From Madurella fahalii (Eukaryota; Ascomycota; Sordariomycetes; Sordariales): a stretch of 64,000 nucleotides of DNA. A program made the position numbers and the translations under genes. The notes under the pieces were generated by a model. The model worked only from the letters and a program-made list of their open reading frames with translations, had not been told where the DNA came from and did no database searches. The stretch covers positions 2,294,001 to 2,358,000 of the forward strand of contig CM056876.1 of the NCBI GenBank assembly GCA_029876055.1. The letters run 5' to 3'. This document shows, one piece after another, positions 9,156-20,065 of the stretch; position 1 is the stretch's first letter; every line of letters starts with the position of its first letter.

Positions 9156-11594
9156 CTAGGCCCCCGCGTCTGAATCCGAGTCCGCAAACATGTCCATGGC
9201 GCGCATCCGTTTCCTAGACGGCGCGGGTTTTGATGCTGACATCTGGAAGCTCCCGACCGGTTTTGTCTCCTGCTTGACCAGTAATTGCGCTGGCGTCTCA
9301 TCCGGCTTCCCCGCCGTGTCCTCCTTGAACCCCTCATCAGGTTCGCCATCAAGATCCAAATCGGAGAACATCTCATCCAGCCCGGACACGTATTGCAAGG
9401 GAGTAGAATGGATCTCTCCACCAGCGTCGTCCGTCTCCAAAAGCTTCCCCACGTAATCGTCTGCCGAGTCTTGGTCTATGGACGGCTTCATTGAGACCGG
9501 CAAGAACCCGTTCTCGGAATCTCGATCGACGGCGGCAGTCTCGACCGTCTTCCACCGCCCCGTCTTCCGTTCCATCTCGGCGCCGTTGGCCTGCTTTTGG
9601 AGCAGCGGCGGGTTCTCAAAACTCCTGACGAAGAATTCGTACGTTTCAACCGGGAAAACGCACCAACCCTCCCAGAGACTCAGCACGAGCCCCACACTCC
9701 GCTTCCACTTTTCTGCTCGTAACCGGCCCCAGTTCAGCTTGTCCGCCATCATGCCAAGCATCTCAAAGGTCTTGCGGCGTCGGAGCGCCGCCTCGAACAA
9801 CTGCCGGTAGCGCCAGGCGTGACGGATTCCGCTGGTGGATGAGGACGACAAGATGTCGCTAACCACGTAGAGACTGAGTAGCCGTGATGCACTGATGTCG
9901 GGTGCATCCGAGTGGCCTTTGTCCTCTAACGCAGGCGAAGCGTCGCGCGAATCTTCGCCCTTGCCCTCCTTCTCTTTCCCTTCTGGCTTGTAGTCCGGAT
10001 TCGCCAGAGTGTAGGCGAATGGGAACTCGATATTGGAGACAATCATGTCTACGATCTCGTCAGCGCCTCGGCTGGCGTGCGTAATCGCGAATGCGGTGAT
10101 CCGCGCAATATCGCCTTTCCTAATCCTGGACAATGTCGTTGGTAGACGAGCAAGAAGATGGGCTAGCTTGAACTTTTCGATGGGATTGAGGAATGTGTCC
10201 TCCGGATCGTTGGGCTCGCCCTGCCGAGCCTGCTCATCATCAAACTCGTCGTCCTCGGACGAGTCGTACTCGGATTCCGAGACGAACTCGTCGACGGCAG
10301 TCGTATACTCATACGCCAGCCTGTGCTCAGGTACTCTCCAGGCGTGGCTTCCTTCAAAGAGAGGGATATACTCGGCCTTGCCCCTTTTGGGTTGTGAACC
10401 AGTTACAATCTCCCAGAGCCTCCAGCGATACCAGATTCCGCCTTCACTGCGGGCATCCCATATCCATGCCCACTTCTCTTCTCGCTGGACGTCTGGGCGG
10501 GACATGAGCAGCGCCTCAAACTCTGGCCCGTGTTCTAGTACCGACTCTACAACCTTGTGAATCATGCGGAGCTGTTTAATGTCGCGCGGAGGCTGGATCG
10601 GGACGTGGAGGATACCGGCCCTGTTGAGCGGGCCGCCTATAGGAGGGCCGTATGATGTTGGGGGCGCGTACGCCCGGCCATGGCCCATGGGACGATAAGC
10701 CGGGTTTCCTGGGCCTTCACCAACCTTCCTAGCACCAAACGGGTGCGAGATGGTTGTTGCCGAAGACAGAGTAGTCAAGCTCGATGATATGGCGGCCGAG
10801 GAGAGGTGTCTGTGTAGAGAGAGAAAGAAACCGAAGCCAAGATAGCGGTTTTGCAAAGTGCTCACAGCATTATCAATCTCGGTCGCCGGTGTTTCCTTGG
10901 ATAGTGTAACGATCGCCGCGAGTGACTTTCGCTCGGTCCCGATCGGGCCAGAAGGGGGCGTGATCTTGACGTTCTCAACGGTCAAATTGGGGGGCATGAG
11001 GGCCTTGATGACCGCAGGCGATGTGCCGGGCGGCAGGTTTGCTAGACGCAGTGTCGGCTTGGATGTTGCCTTCTCTTCTGCTCTGTCGGCGGTTGTGGCG
11101 TCTCCCTCGTCGTCGCTAGCGTCAAACGCCTTGGAGACGGCCAGAGAGGACGAATCTCGTTCTTGAAACCCTAGTCTCCCGCGTCCCTCGTCCGAGTCTC
11201 GCTGAAAACCATCGTACGATCTCTTCTTCCCGAACGATGGCGGCGCGGGCCCGAGGCTGCCTGGGCCACTCTTCATTGAAGAGCCCGAGGGAACGCCAAA
11301 GTGTCTCTTGCCCGTGCCTCCTCCAAAGGGTGCCTGGCTGCCGAAGACGGACCGCTCGAACGGGCCGGAGCCAAATCTCGAGGGCGCTGGCCTCGATGCC
11401 TGAAAAGATTCATCGCCATCATCGTGTGCAAAGCTCTTGACAAAGTCGTCGTAGACGGCGGCTGTTTCTGCTGCTTCCCTTCGACGCTTCGCCTCGGCCT
11501 CAGCCTTTTGCCGCTCGAATGCCGATTGCTTGCCTGGTTTCTGGAGCTTCGCCTCGACATCAGGGAACTCGGCAATCTTCTTGGTCGACGACAT
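9156..11594 (-). CDS. U2SURP: U2 snRNP-associated SURP protein (SR140/U2SURP type)
   Basis: Single-exon 812-aa protein. ATG 11594 is chosen because the conserved N-terminus MSSTKKIAEFPDVEAKL begins there; the frame runs 23 codons further upstream without similarity. Domain order follows SR140: a basic/acidic N-terminal segment ending in AAVYDDFVKSF, a degenerate RRM (PTLRLANLPPGTSP to LGFGFFLSLHRHL, about 180-270), a SURP module (LRMIHKVVESVLEHGPEFE with WAWIWD, about 335-380), and a CID-like helical domain (NPIEKFKLAHLLARLP through WRYRQLFEAALRRRKTFEMLGMM). The human counterpart is part of the 17S U2 snRNP; a role in nuclear pre-mRNA splicing is inferred. The C-terminus is disordered with KPAPSRKRMRAM, a likely nuclear localisation signal. 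It is divergently oriented to the flavoenzyme gene across about 1 kb. Confidence 0.88.
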   Translation of the reverse strand: MSSTKKIAEFPDVEAKLQKPGKQSAFERQKAEAEAKRRREAAETAAVYDDFVKSFAHDDGDESFQASRPAPSRFGSGPFERSVFGSQAPFGGGTGKRHFGVPSGSSMKSGPGSLGPAPPSFGKKRSYDGFQRDSDEGRGRLGFQERDSSSLAVSKAFDASDDEGDATTADRAEEKATSKPTLRLANLPPGTSPAVIKALMPPNLTVENVKITPPSGPIGTERKSLAAIVTLSKETPATEIDNAVSTLQNRYLGFGFFLSLHRHLSSAAISSSLTTLSSATTISHPFGARKVGEGPGNPAYRPMGHGRAYAPPTSYGPPIGGPLNRAGILHVPIQPPRDIKQLRMIHKVVESVLEHGPEFEALLMSRPDVQREEKWAWIWDARSEGGIWYRWRLWEIVTGSQPKRGKAEYIPLFEGSHAWRVPEHRLAYEYTTAVDEFVSESEYDSSEDDEFDDEQARQGEPNDPEDTFLNPIEKFKLAHLLARLPTTLSRIRKGDIARITAFAITHASRGADEIVDMIVSNIEFPFAYTLANPDYKPEGKEKEGKGEDSRDASPALEDKGHSDAPDISASRLLSLYVVSDILSSSSTSGIRHAWRYRQLFEAALRRRKTFEMLGMMADKLNWGRLRAEKWKRSVGLVLSLWEGWCVFPVETYEFFVRSFENPPLLQKQANGAEMERKTGRWKTVETAAVDRDSENGFLPVSMKPSIDQDSADDYVGKLLETDDAGGEIHSTPLQYVSGLDEMFSDLDLDGEPDEGFKEDTAGKPDETPAQLLVKQETKPVGSFQMSASKPAPSRKRMRAMDMFADSDSDAGA

Positions 11595-12567
11595 CTTTAG
11601 GGATGCGCATGTATCGGCTACGCATATCGGGTGCCGTGCCTGGCGTGAGCTTGCCGCTATCAATTACCAGGAGTTGACGTGTTGTGGTTGTGATCGAGGT
11701 TGAGTCCAGGTCGCGAGGATTGGTCCGTGCGCTAACGATACCATTGCCACTTACTCCTTCTCGGGTTATCACGTCTGACCGAGATATGCTCTGCTTTTCA
11801 ATTTTCATTTTGGTATCCTGAAACACCTTAGCCTCAACTGGGGTTACCTGCCGGCCAGTGACAAGAACGCGCGACGCTCTTGCTCTCCGATAGGAAGTAT
11901 CAAAGATTCTCGCTTGCAGCGGGACGCCATCTGGACAGCAGCTGTTCACAGCTGAAACGGACGGTCTAAGTGAAACTGGCGAGCCTAGAGGAATCCCTGG
12001 CCATTCCGAGGCATCTAGGACTCTTTAGCCCAGATGCGGACGGGCTGCTTCAAAAAAGGTGGCTGTCGTCCTTTGCAAATCGAAAATGCACAGCTTCCCG
12101 CCTGCAACTTTTCACCTAGAGGAACCGACGGGACCTGCAATTTGCCCGGGGCGAGCCTAGGGGCGTACCGAAATGGCTTCTGTCACTGGCTCTATGCCTA
12201 CACTCCTACGCTTCCCTCTTTCCACGACTCGAGGTAACTGGATTTTCCCCGCGTCTGAACCCCGAGGTCGGGGATGCGCGACGATCTGTCTTCCATCCCA
12301 TTCCCTAAAGATGATACCTTCTCCACCCGCTCATCAGCCCTATTTAAAGTGCGCATGTGCTCGCGTTTCGTGTCGGGCCTACGCAGCAGACAAGCGTCCA
12401 CGTTGCGTTGGGCCTCCAAACTGGGAAACCCAAACACAAGGGACCAACAGCTGGCCTCGCACATGGCCGGGTGTCACGACCCTGGACTGAAACCCTAAAC
12501 TTTGTTTGCTGGCTTTGCCTCTTTGCGTTGAAACCTTTGCTTGTTTTTCCGCTTCCGCTTGTCTAAA
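11595..12567. other. divergent promoter region, U2SURP and flavoenzyme
   Basis: 973 bp between two start codons facing away from each other. No gene seen. AAACCCTAAA at 12490-12499 is a telobox-like motif about 70 bp upstream of the plus-strand start. Confidence 0.55.
12490..12499. promoter_or_regulatory. telobox-like AAACCCTAAA
   Basis: Exact AAACCCTAAA, about 70 bp upstream of the ATG at 12568, in the region where a core promoter or 5' UTR is expected. The motif class is known from fungal and plant promoters; use here is unproven. Confidence 0.35.
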
Positions 12568-14043
12568 ATGACTGCTTCCCCTCCGCTTCTTCCCACGCAA
12601 CCCGAACCTTTCTCCCTTCCATCCTCCATCCTCATCATCGGTTCGGGAGTTTTTGGCCTCAGCACAGCATTGGCCCTCTCCCGTCGTGATGCCTTTGCTC
12701 ATTGTTCCATAACCGTCGTCGACAGGTCGGACCCGCTCCAGCCTGGTGCGTTCCCTGCACCCGACGCTGCTAGCACCGACACCAGCCGCATCATCAGGGC
12801 AGACTACGCTGACCCAGCGTACGCTGCCCTTGGTGACGAGGCTCAATGGGAATGGCGTAAGCAAGACAAACCTCACGATCTTGGTGCCCAAGGACGCTAC
12901 CATGAGACTGGTCTAATCCTTGTTGGCGACGCTACGCCCCCTCCACCAGCCGCAGCCCCGGCGGGCAAGGCCCCCGAGCCCAAGCGGACTGGCATGGACT
13001 ATGCTCGCGAAAGTTGGGCCAACATCTTGTCTCTGGCGTCCAAAGACCCCACGCTCTCGTCCCGCATCCGAGAGCTTCCCAACCCCGATGCTGTCCGGGA
13101 CGCTCTGGGAACAGGTGGCAGTTCCGGGTCATGGGGGTACATCAACGGGAATAGCGGCTGGGCCAACGCCAGCGCATCGATGGCATGGCTCCTTGACATG
13201 GTTCAGCAAACCAGGGGTGTGGGGTTTGTCACCGGAACGGTTGTTTCGTTGGAGCACGACGAGACCACTGTCACTGGTGCCAAGCTCTCTGACGGCCGTG
13301 TCTTGTCCGCCGACCTCGTCGTCGCCGCGGCGGGAGCATGGACGGGAAGCCTAGTTGACCTTGCGGGGCAAGCAACTGCCACAGGTCAGGTCATGGGCTA
13401 CGTGGACATCACCGAAGCCGAGCAGGAGAGACTGGGCAGCATGCCCGTCATCCTCAACCTCTCAACCGGCCTATTCATTATCCCTCCCGCAGACCGCGTC
13501 CTCAAAGTCGCCCGACACGCCTACGGCTACATCAACCCAGTCACACTTGGCACGGCACCACTGCCCTTGAGCCCGCAATTAGCGAGCAGTCCTTCAGCAA
13601 CTCCCGTCTCGGTCCCACGGACTCACCTCACCGACCCCACCCTCTCCGTCCCCACCGAGGGTGCAGACGATCTCCGCCGCGCGCTGCGCGAGATGATCCC
13701 CTGGCCCGAGCTCCGAAACCGCCCTTTCTCCAAGACTCGTCTCTGTTGGTACTCGGACACGCCGACCGCCGACTTTCTGATCGACTACCATCCAAATTGG
13801 CGCGGTCTGTTCGTCGCCACTGGTGACAGCGGACATGCGTTCAAATTCCTGCCCGTCATCGGCGAAAAAATCACGAACTGTATTATGCGCAACTGCCCGC
13901 CTCAGTTCAGAGGCAAGTGGAATTGGAAAGAGACGTCCGGGTCACTCGTTCTCACGGAAGACGGGAGCAGAGGCGGCACGCCCGGCCTTGTCCTGGCGGA
14001 CGAGCTGGTTAAGGCCGTGGATGTGCTCCCTGCGACAAATTGA
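12568..14043 (+). CDS. FAD-dependent oxidoreductase, fructosyl amino acid / sarcosine oxidase (MSOX/amadoriase) family
   Basis: Single-exon 491-aa protein with start in AAAATG context. The Rossmann dinucleotide-binding motif GSGVFGLSTALALSRR is at 25-40, with the acidic end of strand 2 in VVDRSD. TSRIIRADYADPAY is typical of sarcosine, pipecolate and fructosyl-amine oxidases. RLCWYSDTPTADFLID places Cys393 at the position that holds FAD covalently in this family. GDSGHAFKFLPVIGE near the C-terminus is the conserved flavin-binding loop. Family members oxidise secondary amines such as fructosyl amino acids, sarcosine or L-pipecolate to imines with release of hydrogen peroxide. The exact substrate cannot be told from the sequence. 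No C-terminal SKL-like peroxisomal signal is present (it ends PATN), unlike many relatives. A Pro/Ala insertion (APPPPAAAP-like, about 125-140) looks lineage specific. Confidence 0.86.
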   Translation: MTASPPLLPTQPEPFSLPSSILIIGSGVFGLSTALALSRRDAFAHCSITVVDRSDPLQPGAFPAPDAASTDTSRIIRADYADPAYAALGDEAQWEWRKQDKPHDLGAQGRYHETGLILVGDATPPPPAAAPAGKAPEPKRTGMDYARESWANILSLASKDPTLSSRIRELPNPDAVRDALGTGGSSGSWGYINGNSGWANASASMAWLLDMVQQTRGVGFVTGTVVSLEHDETTVTGAKLSDGRVLSADLVVAAAGAWTGSLVDLAGQATATGQVMGYVDITEAEQERLGSMPVILNLSTGLFIIPPADRVLKVARHAYGYINPVTLGTAPLPLSPQLASSPSATPVSVPRTHLTDPTLSVPTEGADDLRRALREMIPWPELRNRPFSKTRLCWYSDTPTADFLIDYHPNWRGLFVATGDSGHAFKFLPVIGEKITNCIMRNCPPQFRGKWNWKETSGSLVLTEDGSRGGTPGLVLADELVKAVDVLPATN

Positions 14044-14948
14044 GAGGTGGACTACGGGCGTCTACCAAACAGGAGGAGTGGAGGACGGACATCACCAAGG
14101 AGGTAAGCTCACGATGTCACATGGTTCACGAATAACGCGGGAGTTTTAGGTCAATAGATGATGGTATTGATGGCAGCAAAAACCACGGCTGAAAATGCCA
14201 GGAGTTCCTCCCAAGAGCAGGGCACCCAGTGAAGATCATGTCTCATGGGGTGTCATAAATGCTGCAAGGGGATATGCCGGAAGCGCAGATGAAAGCCTAC
14301 GCCCACCATCATCCTCTGCCAGGCGGTCATGACTGTTATTGATCATGCCTCGCCGGTTATTTTTTTTGGTTTTTGTTTTCCTCACAATGGCCTCCGTCGT
14401 CCTCCGCGAAAGTCTGCTTCCCATTGTGCATGCTTCGGCAACCAATGAGTTGGGCAGCCCTTCTGTTGCAGACCATCTGCTCTTCGTAAACTCTCCGCTT
14501 CTGACCTCTCATCTTCAGCTGCTCGGGCCGCTGAGCGGGCGACCGAGCGCTCATTAGGACGGTCGGTAGGCATCCAGTGATTTTCCATCTGCCGCCGCCG
14601 TGCGCAATTTCTATCGTAATATAGCCAGGCGCGCTCCCTCTCCTCCCATCTCGATCCGCGCGCGGGGAAAGAAATGTGCTAAACCCCAGGTTTAAGTGTC
14701 TTCCTCCTGAACGCCGGTGCAATGCTGATGAATGTGACAAGACGCGAAACAATGATACATCTGGCCGAGAACGCCAGCTCTCTGAGCGTTGTCGGTCGGG
14801 CTTTTTTGGGGTATGATTTTTTTTGTCGTGAAATCATGACCGAAAGGTTTTGGGTGGGGGTGTAGTGTACAAGTCGTCAACAAGTTAAAAGGTAGGGGGT
14901 AATGGCGAGCAAGGTCTGCTCCTGCTGTTTGCCAGATACGTCACGGGT
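14044..14948. other. intergenic between convergent genes, nothing recognised
   Basis: 905 bp between the stop codons of the flavoenzyme (+) and TBP (-); it must hold both 3' UTRs. No coding signal in either strand. Confidence 0.55.
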
Positions 14949-15943
14949 TTAAACCTTGCGGAAATCTGAGCAAGTGGGTTAGTTGCAATGTACATGACGC
15001 AAAAGTGTGCCTCAACCAACCTTGCAGCACAGGGTAGATCATCTCGAACGCCTGGTAGATCTCCTCACGGACCTTGGCACCGGTGAGAACAATCTTGCCG
15101 CTTACGAAGATGAGGAGGACAATCTTGGGCTTGATCATGCGGTAGATGAGACCCGGGAACAACTCGGGCTCGTACGAGCTGAAGTTGTGATGCTTGGAAG
15201 CGAGGCCCTCCAAACGGATGGGGAACTTGATGTCGCAAGACCCGACGATGTTCTGGATCTTGAAGTCGGTGAACTTGGCGTTGAAGCCGAGCTTCTGGAT
15301 GATGCGGGCGTACTTGCGCGAAGCAAGCTTCGAGTCATCCTCCGACTTGGCACCCGTTACAACCATCTTGCCACTCGCGAAGATGAGGGCAGTGGTCTTC
15401 GGCTCGCGGATACGCATAATCACAGCGGCGAAACGCTTGGGGTTGTACTGTTCCCTGTCAGGACTGCCTGGCAAAAAAATTTGCGGTTGAAAACAGAAAC
15501 CATGAGCGCCTCCTCACCTCTCATAGAGAGAAGAGGGGGTACCTGGTCTCTGGTTCAACACGTACCTCCGCATTGCGGGCATGCAACGCAATCGTCTTCA
15601 GGTCCAGACGGCAGTCCAAGTTGACCGTAGCGACGATGTTCCTGGATGGGTCAGCCCACAGCCTCAATAATACTGAGTGCTAGAGGTTTTCCTACTGGAG
15701 CGTGGGAGTGATGCCACTTGGGCCAGTATTTCCTCCAGCTCCCGGCGTCGCAGCGGGGGTTGCGGGAGTCACCCCAGTACCGTTTGTGGCTTGAACGCCC
15801 TGCTGCTGAGCGCCGTTGGTTGCGAATCCATTGCCCTGCGGATGTGTGATCTCGCTGGCGCCACCAGGGAACGAGAGCGAGCCAGGCGCAGTGAACGCCT
15901 TGGCCTGCGCCGCGTTCGAAGGATGAGTTTGGATGGCTTCCAT
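14949..15943 (-). CDS. SPT15: TATA-box-binding protein (TBP)
   Basis: Four exons: 15696-15943, 15566-15641, 15021-15447 and 14949-14965, 255 aa. The first exon encodes a divergent Gln/Thr/Gly-rich N-terminus ending GITPTLQ. The next encodes NIVATVNLDCRLDLKTIALH, the start of the first saddle repeat. The large exon carries the rest of both direct repeats, including YNPKRFAAVIMRIREPKTTA, ASGKMVVTGAKSE, FKIQNIVGSCD, and the second-repeat ELFPGLIYRM and VSGKIVLTGAK. The last exon is only 17 bp and adds DFRKV and the stop. TBP nucleates transcription by all three nuclear RNA polymerases. Introns are 54, 118 and 55 bp. Upstream, a GTATGA donor at about 16280 and a TTCAG acceptor at about 16215 on the minus strand suggest a possible 5' UTR intron. 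Confidence 0.98.
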
Positions 15944-17220
15944 TGTGCAAGAAAGTAAAACCAAGCGACTCGAAATTTTTTTTTTTCGATTTTGCTTGCG
16001 CGAACAGATCTACAGGGCAAAATCGATTAGCATCCGATGAGAGCGAGGCTAGGGAAATCGCAATGTTTGGTGATGCAAAATCCACCTCGCCACTGCAAAG
16101 TCGGCGATGATAGTGGAAGGGAAGTTGAGGCGAATTTATACATGGGGGGAATTTGGCTGTTGGCCCGTGCGTCACACAACAATCGCTGCGGAAACCATCG
16201 ATGTGCAAGTGAATTGCTGAAGCCAGAGGCGATGTGGCAACAGAGGGAAAAAAAAATAATTGAAAGGGAAAGGGATCATACCAGGTGCGGGAGATGAACA
16301 AGTTAATGTGTCCCCCTTGACTGCTGTTCGTCTGCAAACACGCTCGAGGACGGTCGCGATCTCTCGATCAACGACTCGGCTGGAACTTATATAGAACCTT
16401 TGCCGACGAAACCGCTGTGCTCGATTGCGACCGACGAGAGTACGTCCGAAGAGGATGCCTCGTCGATGATGGCAGGTTCAAGATCGGGGCGAGTCGGTAA
16501 CACACGCAGTGGACGATGGCTGCCCACAAACTTTCAACTCACGGCAGGGAGACTGGTCTTCGTCGGGAAGAACTAGCAAAGTGCACTGTGGCCTGTGCAA
16601 ACTGATCTTTTATTACCCTCGACGATTAAAAGGGTCGACCGTGACAGACGCCGGGTTCCTTTTGGAGGTCGGGTTCCTTGGGAGGTCAAAGGGCGCCACG
16701 AAGGACGGTATTGACGGGAAGCCCTTGTCCGGAACGAGGGAGCGATCGCCTGTCGGTCGACAGATAAATCCTCTTTTTCCTAAATGAGAGATGCGCCCAC
16801 ACAACGCAGGTTTCGAGGTAGAAAGTTTAAATGCACGACAGCAACAGGCGAGGCTGAGCTGTTGTGGTTGAAGGCGGAGCTTCGGTGAGAGGTGAAGGGG
16901 GGTGTGTGGAGACAGAAATGTGGCCGAAGGCGAGTAACAACGGCCGGTCGGGACTTCCGCGCGCGGGAGCTCAAAACAAATGAGTTTGAAGGGGGCGCGG
17001 GGCTTCTTATAATTTTTGCCCAGGAAGCGCACTGATGCCTGAGGCAGCAGCGCTAATATTGTGGCGACGGGTCCCCCTGCCTTTGATGTTTTGGGATGCG
17101 TGCTAGGGAGGCCTGCGGCGAATCAGAAACCAGGAGGCCCAAATTTTATCTCTTTTTCTTTCCCAATCCGACCGCTCTCTGTGCCCGCCTCCTGAGCAAA
17201 GCCCCATGCAATCAGCCCCG

Positions 17221-17234
17221 AAGTACCGGTACCT
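17221..17234. repeat. near-palindrome AAGTACCGGTACCT
   Basis: GTACCGGTAC palindrome core with one arm mismatch; a second, perfect copy lies 1.3 kb away. Confidence 0.5.
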
Positions 17235-18507
17235 CGGTGCTCCAGGCAAAGCCAGTGCGTTCAAGCATTCAGGCCGTCGGGGGATCTGTGACACCACCAG
17301 CCATTCTGATCGCTCAACCAGAAACCTGCCACAAACCGTTACCACGCTCCTGAAACACCTTGCTCCTCTCCCTTTCCCCCTATTTTGATGCTGCTGCAAC
17401 TTTCTCGTTCGCTTTGCACGAACATCGATGATTACGGAACGACCAATATGCCTTCACCGGATCCAGCAGGTCTTGCAAAACGATGAAGTTGCATTCGATG
17501 AACTACGACGGGAGCGACAGCGTTGGGCGTCGCTGCCTGCTTGGTGGCATTTGCGCGATGGGTCATTTTTTTTCTCCCGCTTGCGCTGCACCTTGGCCGG
17601 ATCGCCACCCTCTCAACCAAGCGGTGACCCGTCGAAACCCGAGCTCTCCGGCGGCCTTCTAGCGCTGCGCAGAAAAACACACAACGAAAGAATAATGACG
17701 AGACTTGCACATGCTGCACTTGGTCACGCTCGCGGAAATCGAGCCGAATGATTGCGACAAAAGCGGTCTCGATGCGATGCGCTACCCCCGCGGCTTAGAC
17801 GTTGATTCGGGTTGAACAGCGCTGCTGCCCCTACTGAACCACTCGGGCAATGGTTCTGACGCAGAGAACCACACAACGGCAGCAGGCACAGTTCTGCCAT
17901 TCTTTTTTTTGTTGGTTGCAATGCCGTTCCACTGCCTCTCAATGACGCGTCTTGGGGCGCTGCTACCCTAAGCTGAATGGCGACTAAAATGTGGCCTGAG
18001 GCATCCAGAATAGCAAAATATGCGCTCTGACGACGCAGCAACGGAAATCGGAAACCCCCAACAAACAACACCAACACCGGGCCACCGTTCGCTTTTATTC
18101 ACCAGATCAAACGCTGATGGACATGCAGGAAATTGCCGCAAAACCTCGGACATCTCCCCGAGGACGCCGGAGACTACCGAGACCGGTAAGCCTTGGGTTG
18201 TTGGCTCACACCAACGGACAGAAACTTGTGGAAGCAACCACAGTAGCTTGAGACCCGCGCCAAGCCTAGAACCCATTCCACCAAAATCCCCAAACATGCC
18301 GAGGCCGCTCTGTATGGGCACCATGTGAATCGAGATGGGAAAATGTCGACAGTACCGACTTTATACCTCGCTCGCGATTCAAAATGACTAGAAACAGATT
18401 CGCGGCCAAAGTTTGGATCTCGAGAATGCAACTCTGCCGCTTTCGCTGGGCGCAATGGCAACCGTGCCCTGTTTCTCAGGCGAATGTCCCGAGCGCCACC
18501 CTGTGCT

Positions 18508-18521
18508 AAGTACCGGTACTT
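18508..18521. repeat. perfect palindrome AAGTACCGGTACTT
   Basis: 14-bp perfect inverted repeat, sharing 12 bp with the element at 17221, in the same gene-poor region. Confidence 0.6.
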
Positions 18522-20065
18522 TTGCCGGGACGGGAAAGGGGGGGGTGGTCCCGTGCATCTGGCCTGTGTGGCTCCCATCGTGTCCAACCACTCGCGCTCG
18601 CGTCTTCCCGCCCTCTCAGCCTCGTTTATGAGTCATAAGATGCCTTCTTTCTCCCTCTCTTCTCAAAATCTCTTGCGCTCTCCATGCCATCGCTCGGAAC
18701 ACGCATTGTAGCTCGCCGCAGGCGTCCCGGAGAAGAAGCAAGCGACTTCCTTGCTGCCGCCGCTTCCAACTCTGCCAAAAACAGCGGGGGAAGCGCGGCG
18801 GGGAAGCGCAGCCGGCTGGTTGCCTGTTTTCTTGTTCGATCGGCCGCCGCTTTCCGTGCCCAACGACGGCCTTAATTTTTTTTATTCTGGCTGCGTCTGC
18901 GCCGCTCCAATACAACCCACTGGCTTTTGCTCGCATGCGGCGACCGGCACCCAACCAGTTGAGAAAAAGAGCCGGAGGGTTGCATAAAAGTCTCGACCTG
19001 CCGCGATTCATTGGACGCGTACCCCAGCGCTTAGCACGCGCCACTAATATGCCTTGGCTGATAAGCCCAAGGGATGTCGAAAACCTGCACATCCACGCCG
19101 ATGATAAAGTGCAATGAAAGGGAGACACAGTCCGAGCGGGTCTGTCCTATCGGCTACCACGGTTCAGCAAAATCTGGCCTCTGTCGGGATCCGCCCGTCC
19201 CGTCTACCGATGGACCCGACAAAATTATCGATCACCGTATCGCGTGCAGGAGGCTGGCACACCCCAAACTGATTGGCTCATTCGCTCTTCGTTCATTTCC
19301 AGTGCGATGCACGCCACCGCGACGCGCACTCCCCGCGTTGCAGTCTCCATCGCCCCTCCGTAAGTATCTTACGTACCGCGAGCACGGATACACCATGGAA
19401 CGAAGGGGAATTCTAGTTACAACTTCCCTCATAGATCACCAAGGGCTCTCCTAGGAACGTCATGGCTGTCTCAACCTCACTGTTGCACCCAGCGCAACAC
19501 GTCAAAACCCGTTCAGTATCCAATCAGTAGACACCCAAGCCATACCCCACTGACCCTCTACTGTGGAAGAACTTTGGCTTGACTCACCAACACCGACACT
19601 CCTGGAAGAAACGAAACCGCTCGAATCCAAATTTGATATCTTTAGGGGTATGCTGTAACCATAGTCTATACGAGACTCACCTAATAGCGGGCACTACTAA
19701 GTTGTAATATGTAGCTAAAGGGACAACTTTGTTGCAATCGCCACCGTTGGTTTCCGAATCTCTTCGGGATCTTCGTTAAGAGTGTCGAGTGCAACGGGAC
19801 AAGGGCATACAGTCTCAAGATGTCCTTCACTCCGAAAAGATGCTCTTCTTTGAACCAATGAATTGGAACAACTCGCATCCCGCTCCAACTTGGCTAAAAT
19901 CACGGTGCCAGCCAAACCAGTCTATCTATTGGTAACAGGCGAAAAGACAGGTATGACCACCATAAGGAGAACACCACCGACCGCCTGTTGTTGCTACAAG
20001 TTAAAATAGACTCCCTTCGATATCCCATTGCTGACTCACGCCTCTGTACTCGTCGTTGAGTCTGA

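Larger units (their letters stand above)
15944..20065. other. 4.1-kb gene-poor region
   Basis: The first few hundred bases are TBP upstream sequence (TATATAGAA-like box at about 16389). Beyond that I see no gene: open frames are all under 140 codons, change frame without splice logic and lack motifs. It contains two AAGTACCGGTAC palindromic elements (17221 and 18508). The last 600 bp have lower GC than the coding DNA. It may contain decayed mobile DNA or a non-coding RNA, but nothing in the sequence proves that. Confidence 0.5.

Noticed and set aside
15007..15624. 205-codon plus-strand frame opposite TBP
   Set aside because: Runs through two TBP introns and exons in antisense; TBP is certain.
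16509..19454. Search for a retrotransposon or DNA transposon in the gene-poor block
   Set aside because: No reverse transcriptase, integrase or transposase motif, no long terminal or inverted repeats found by eye.
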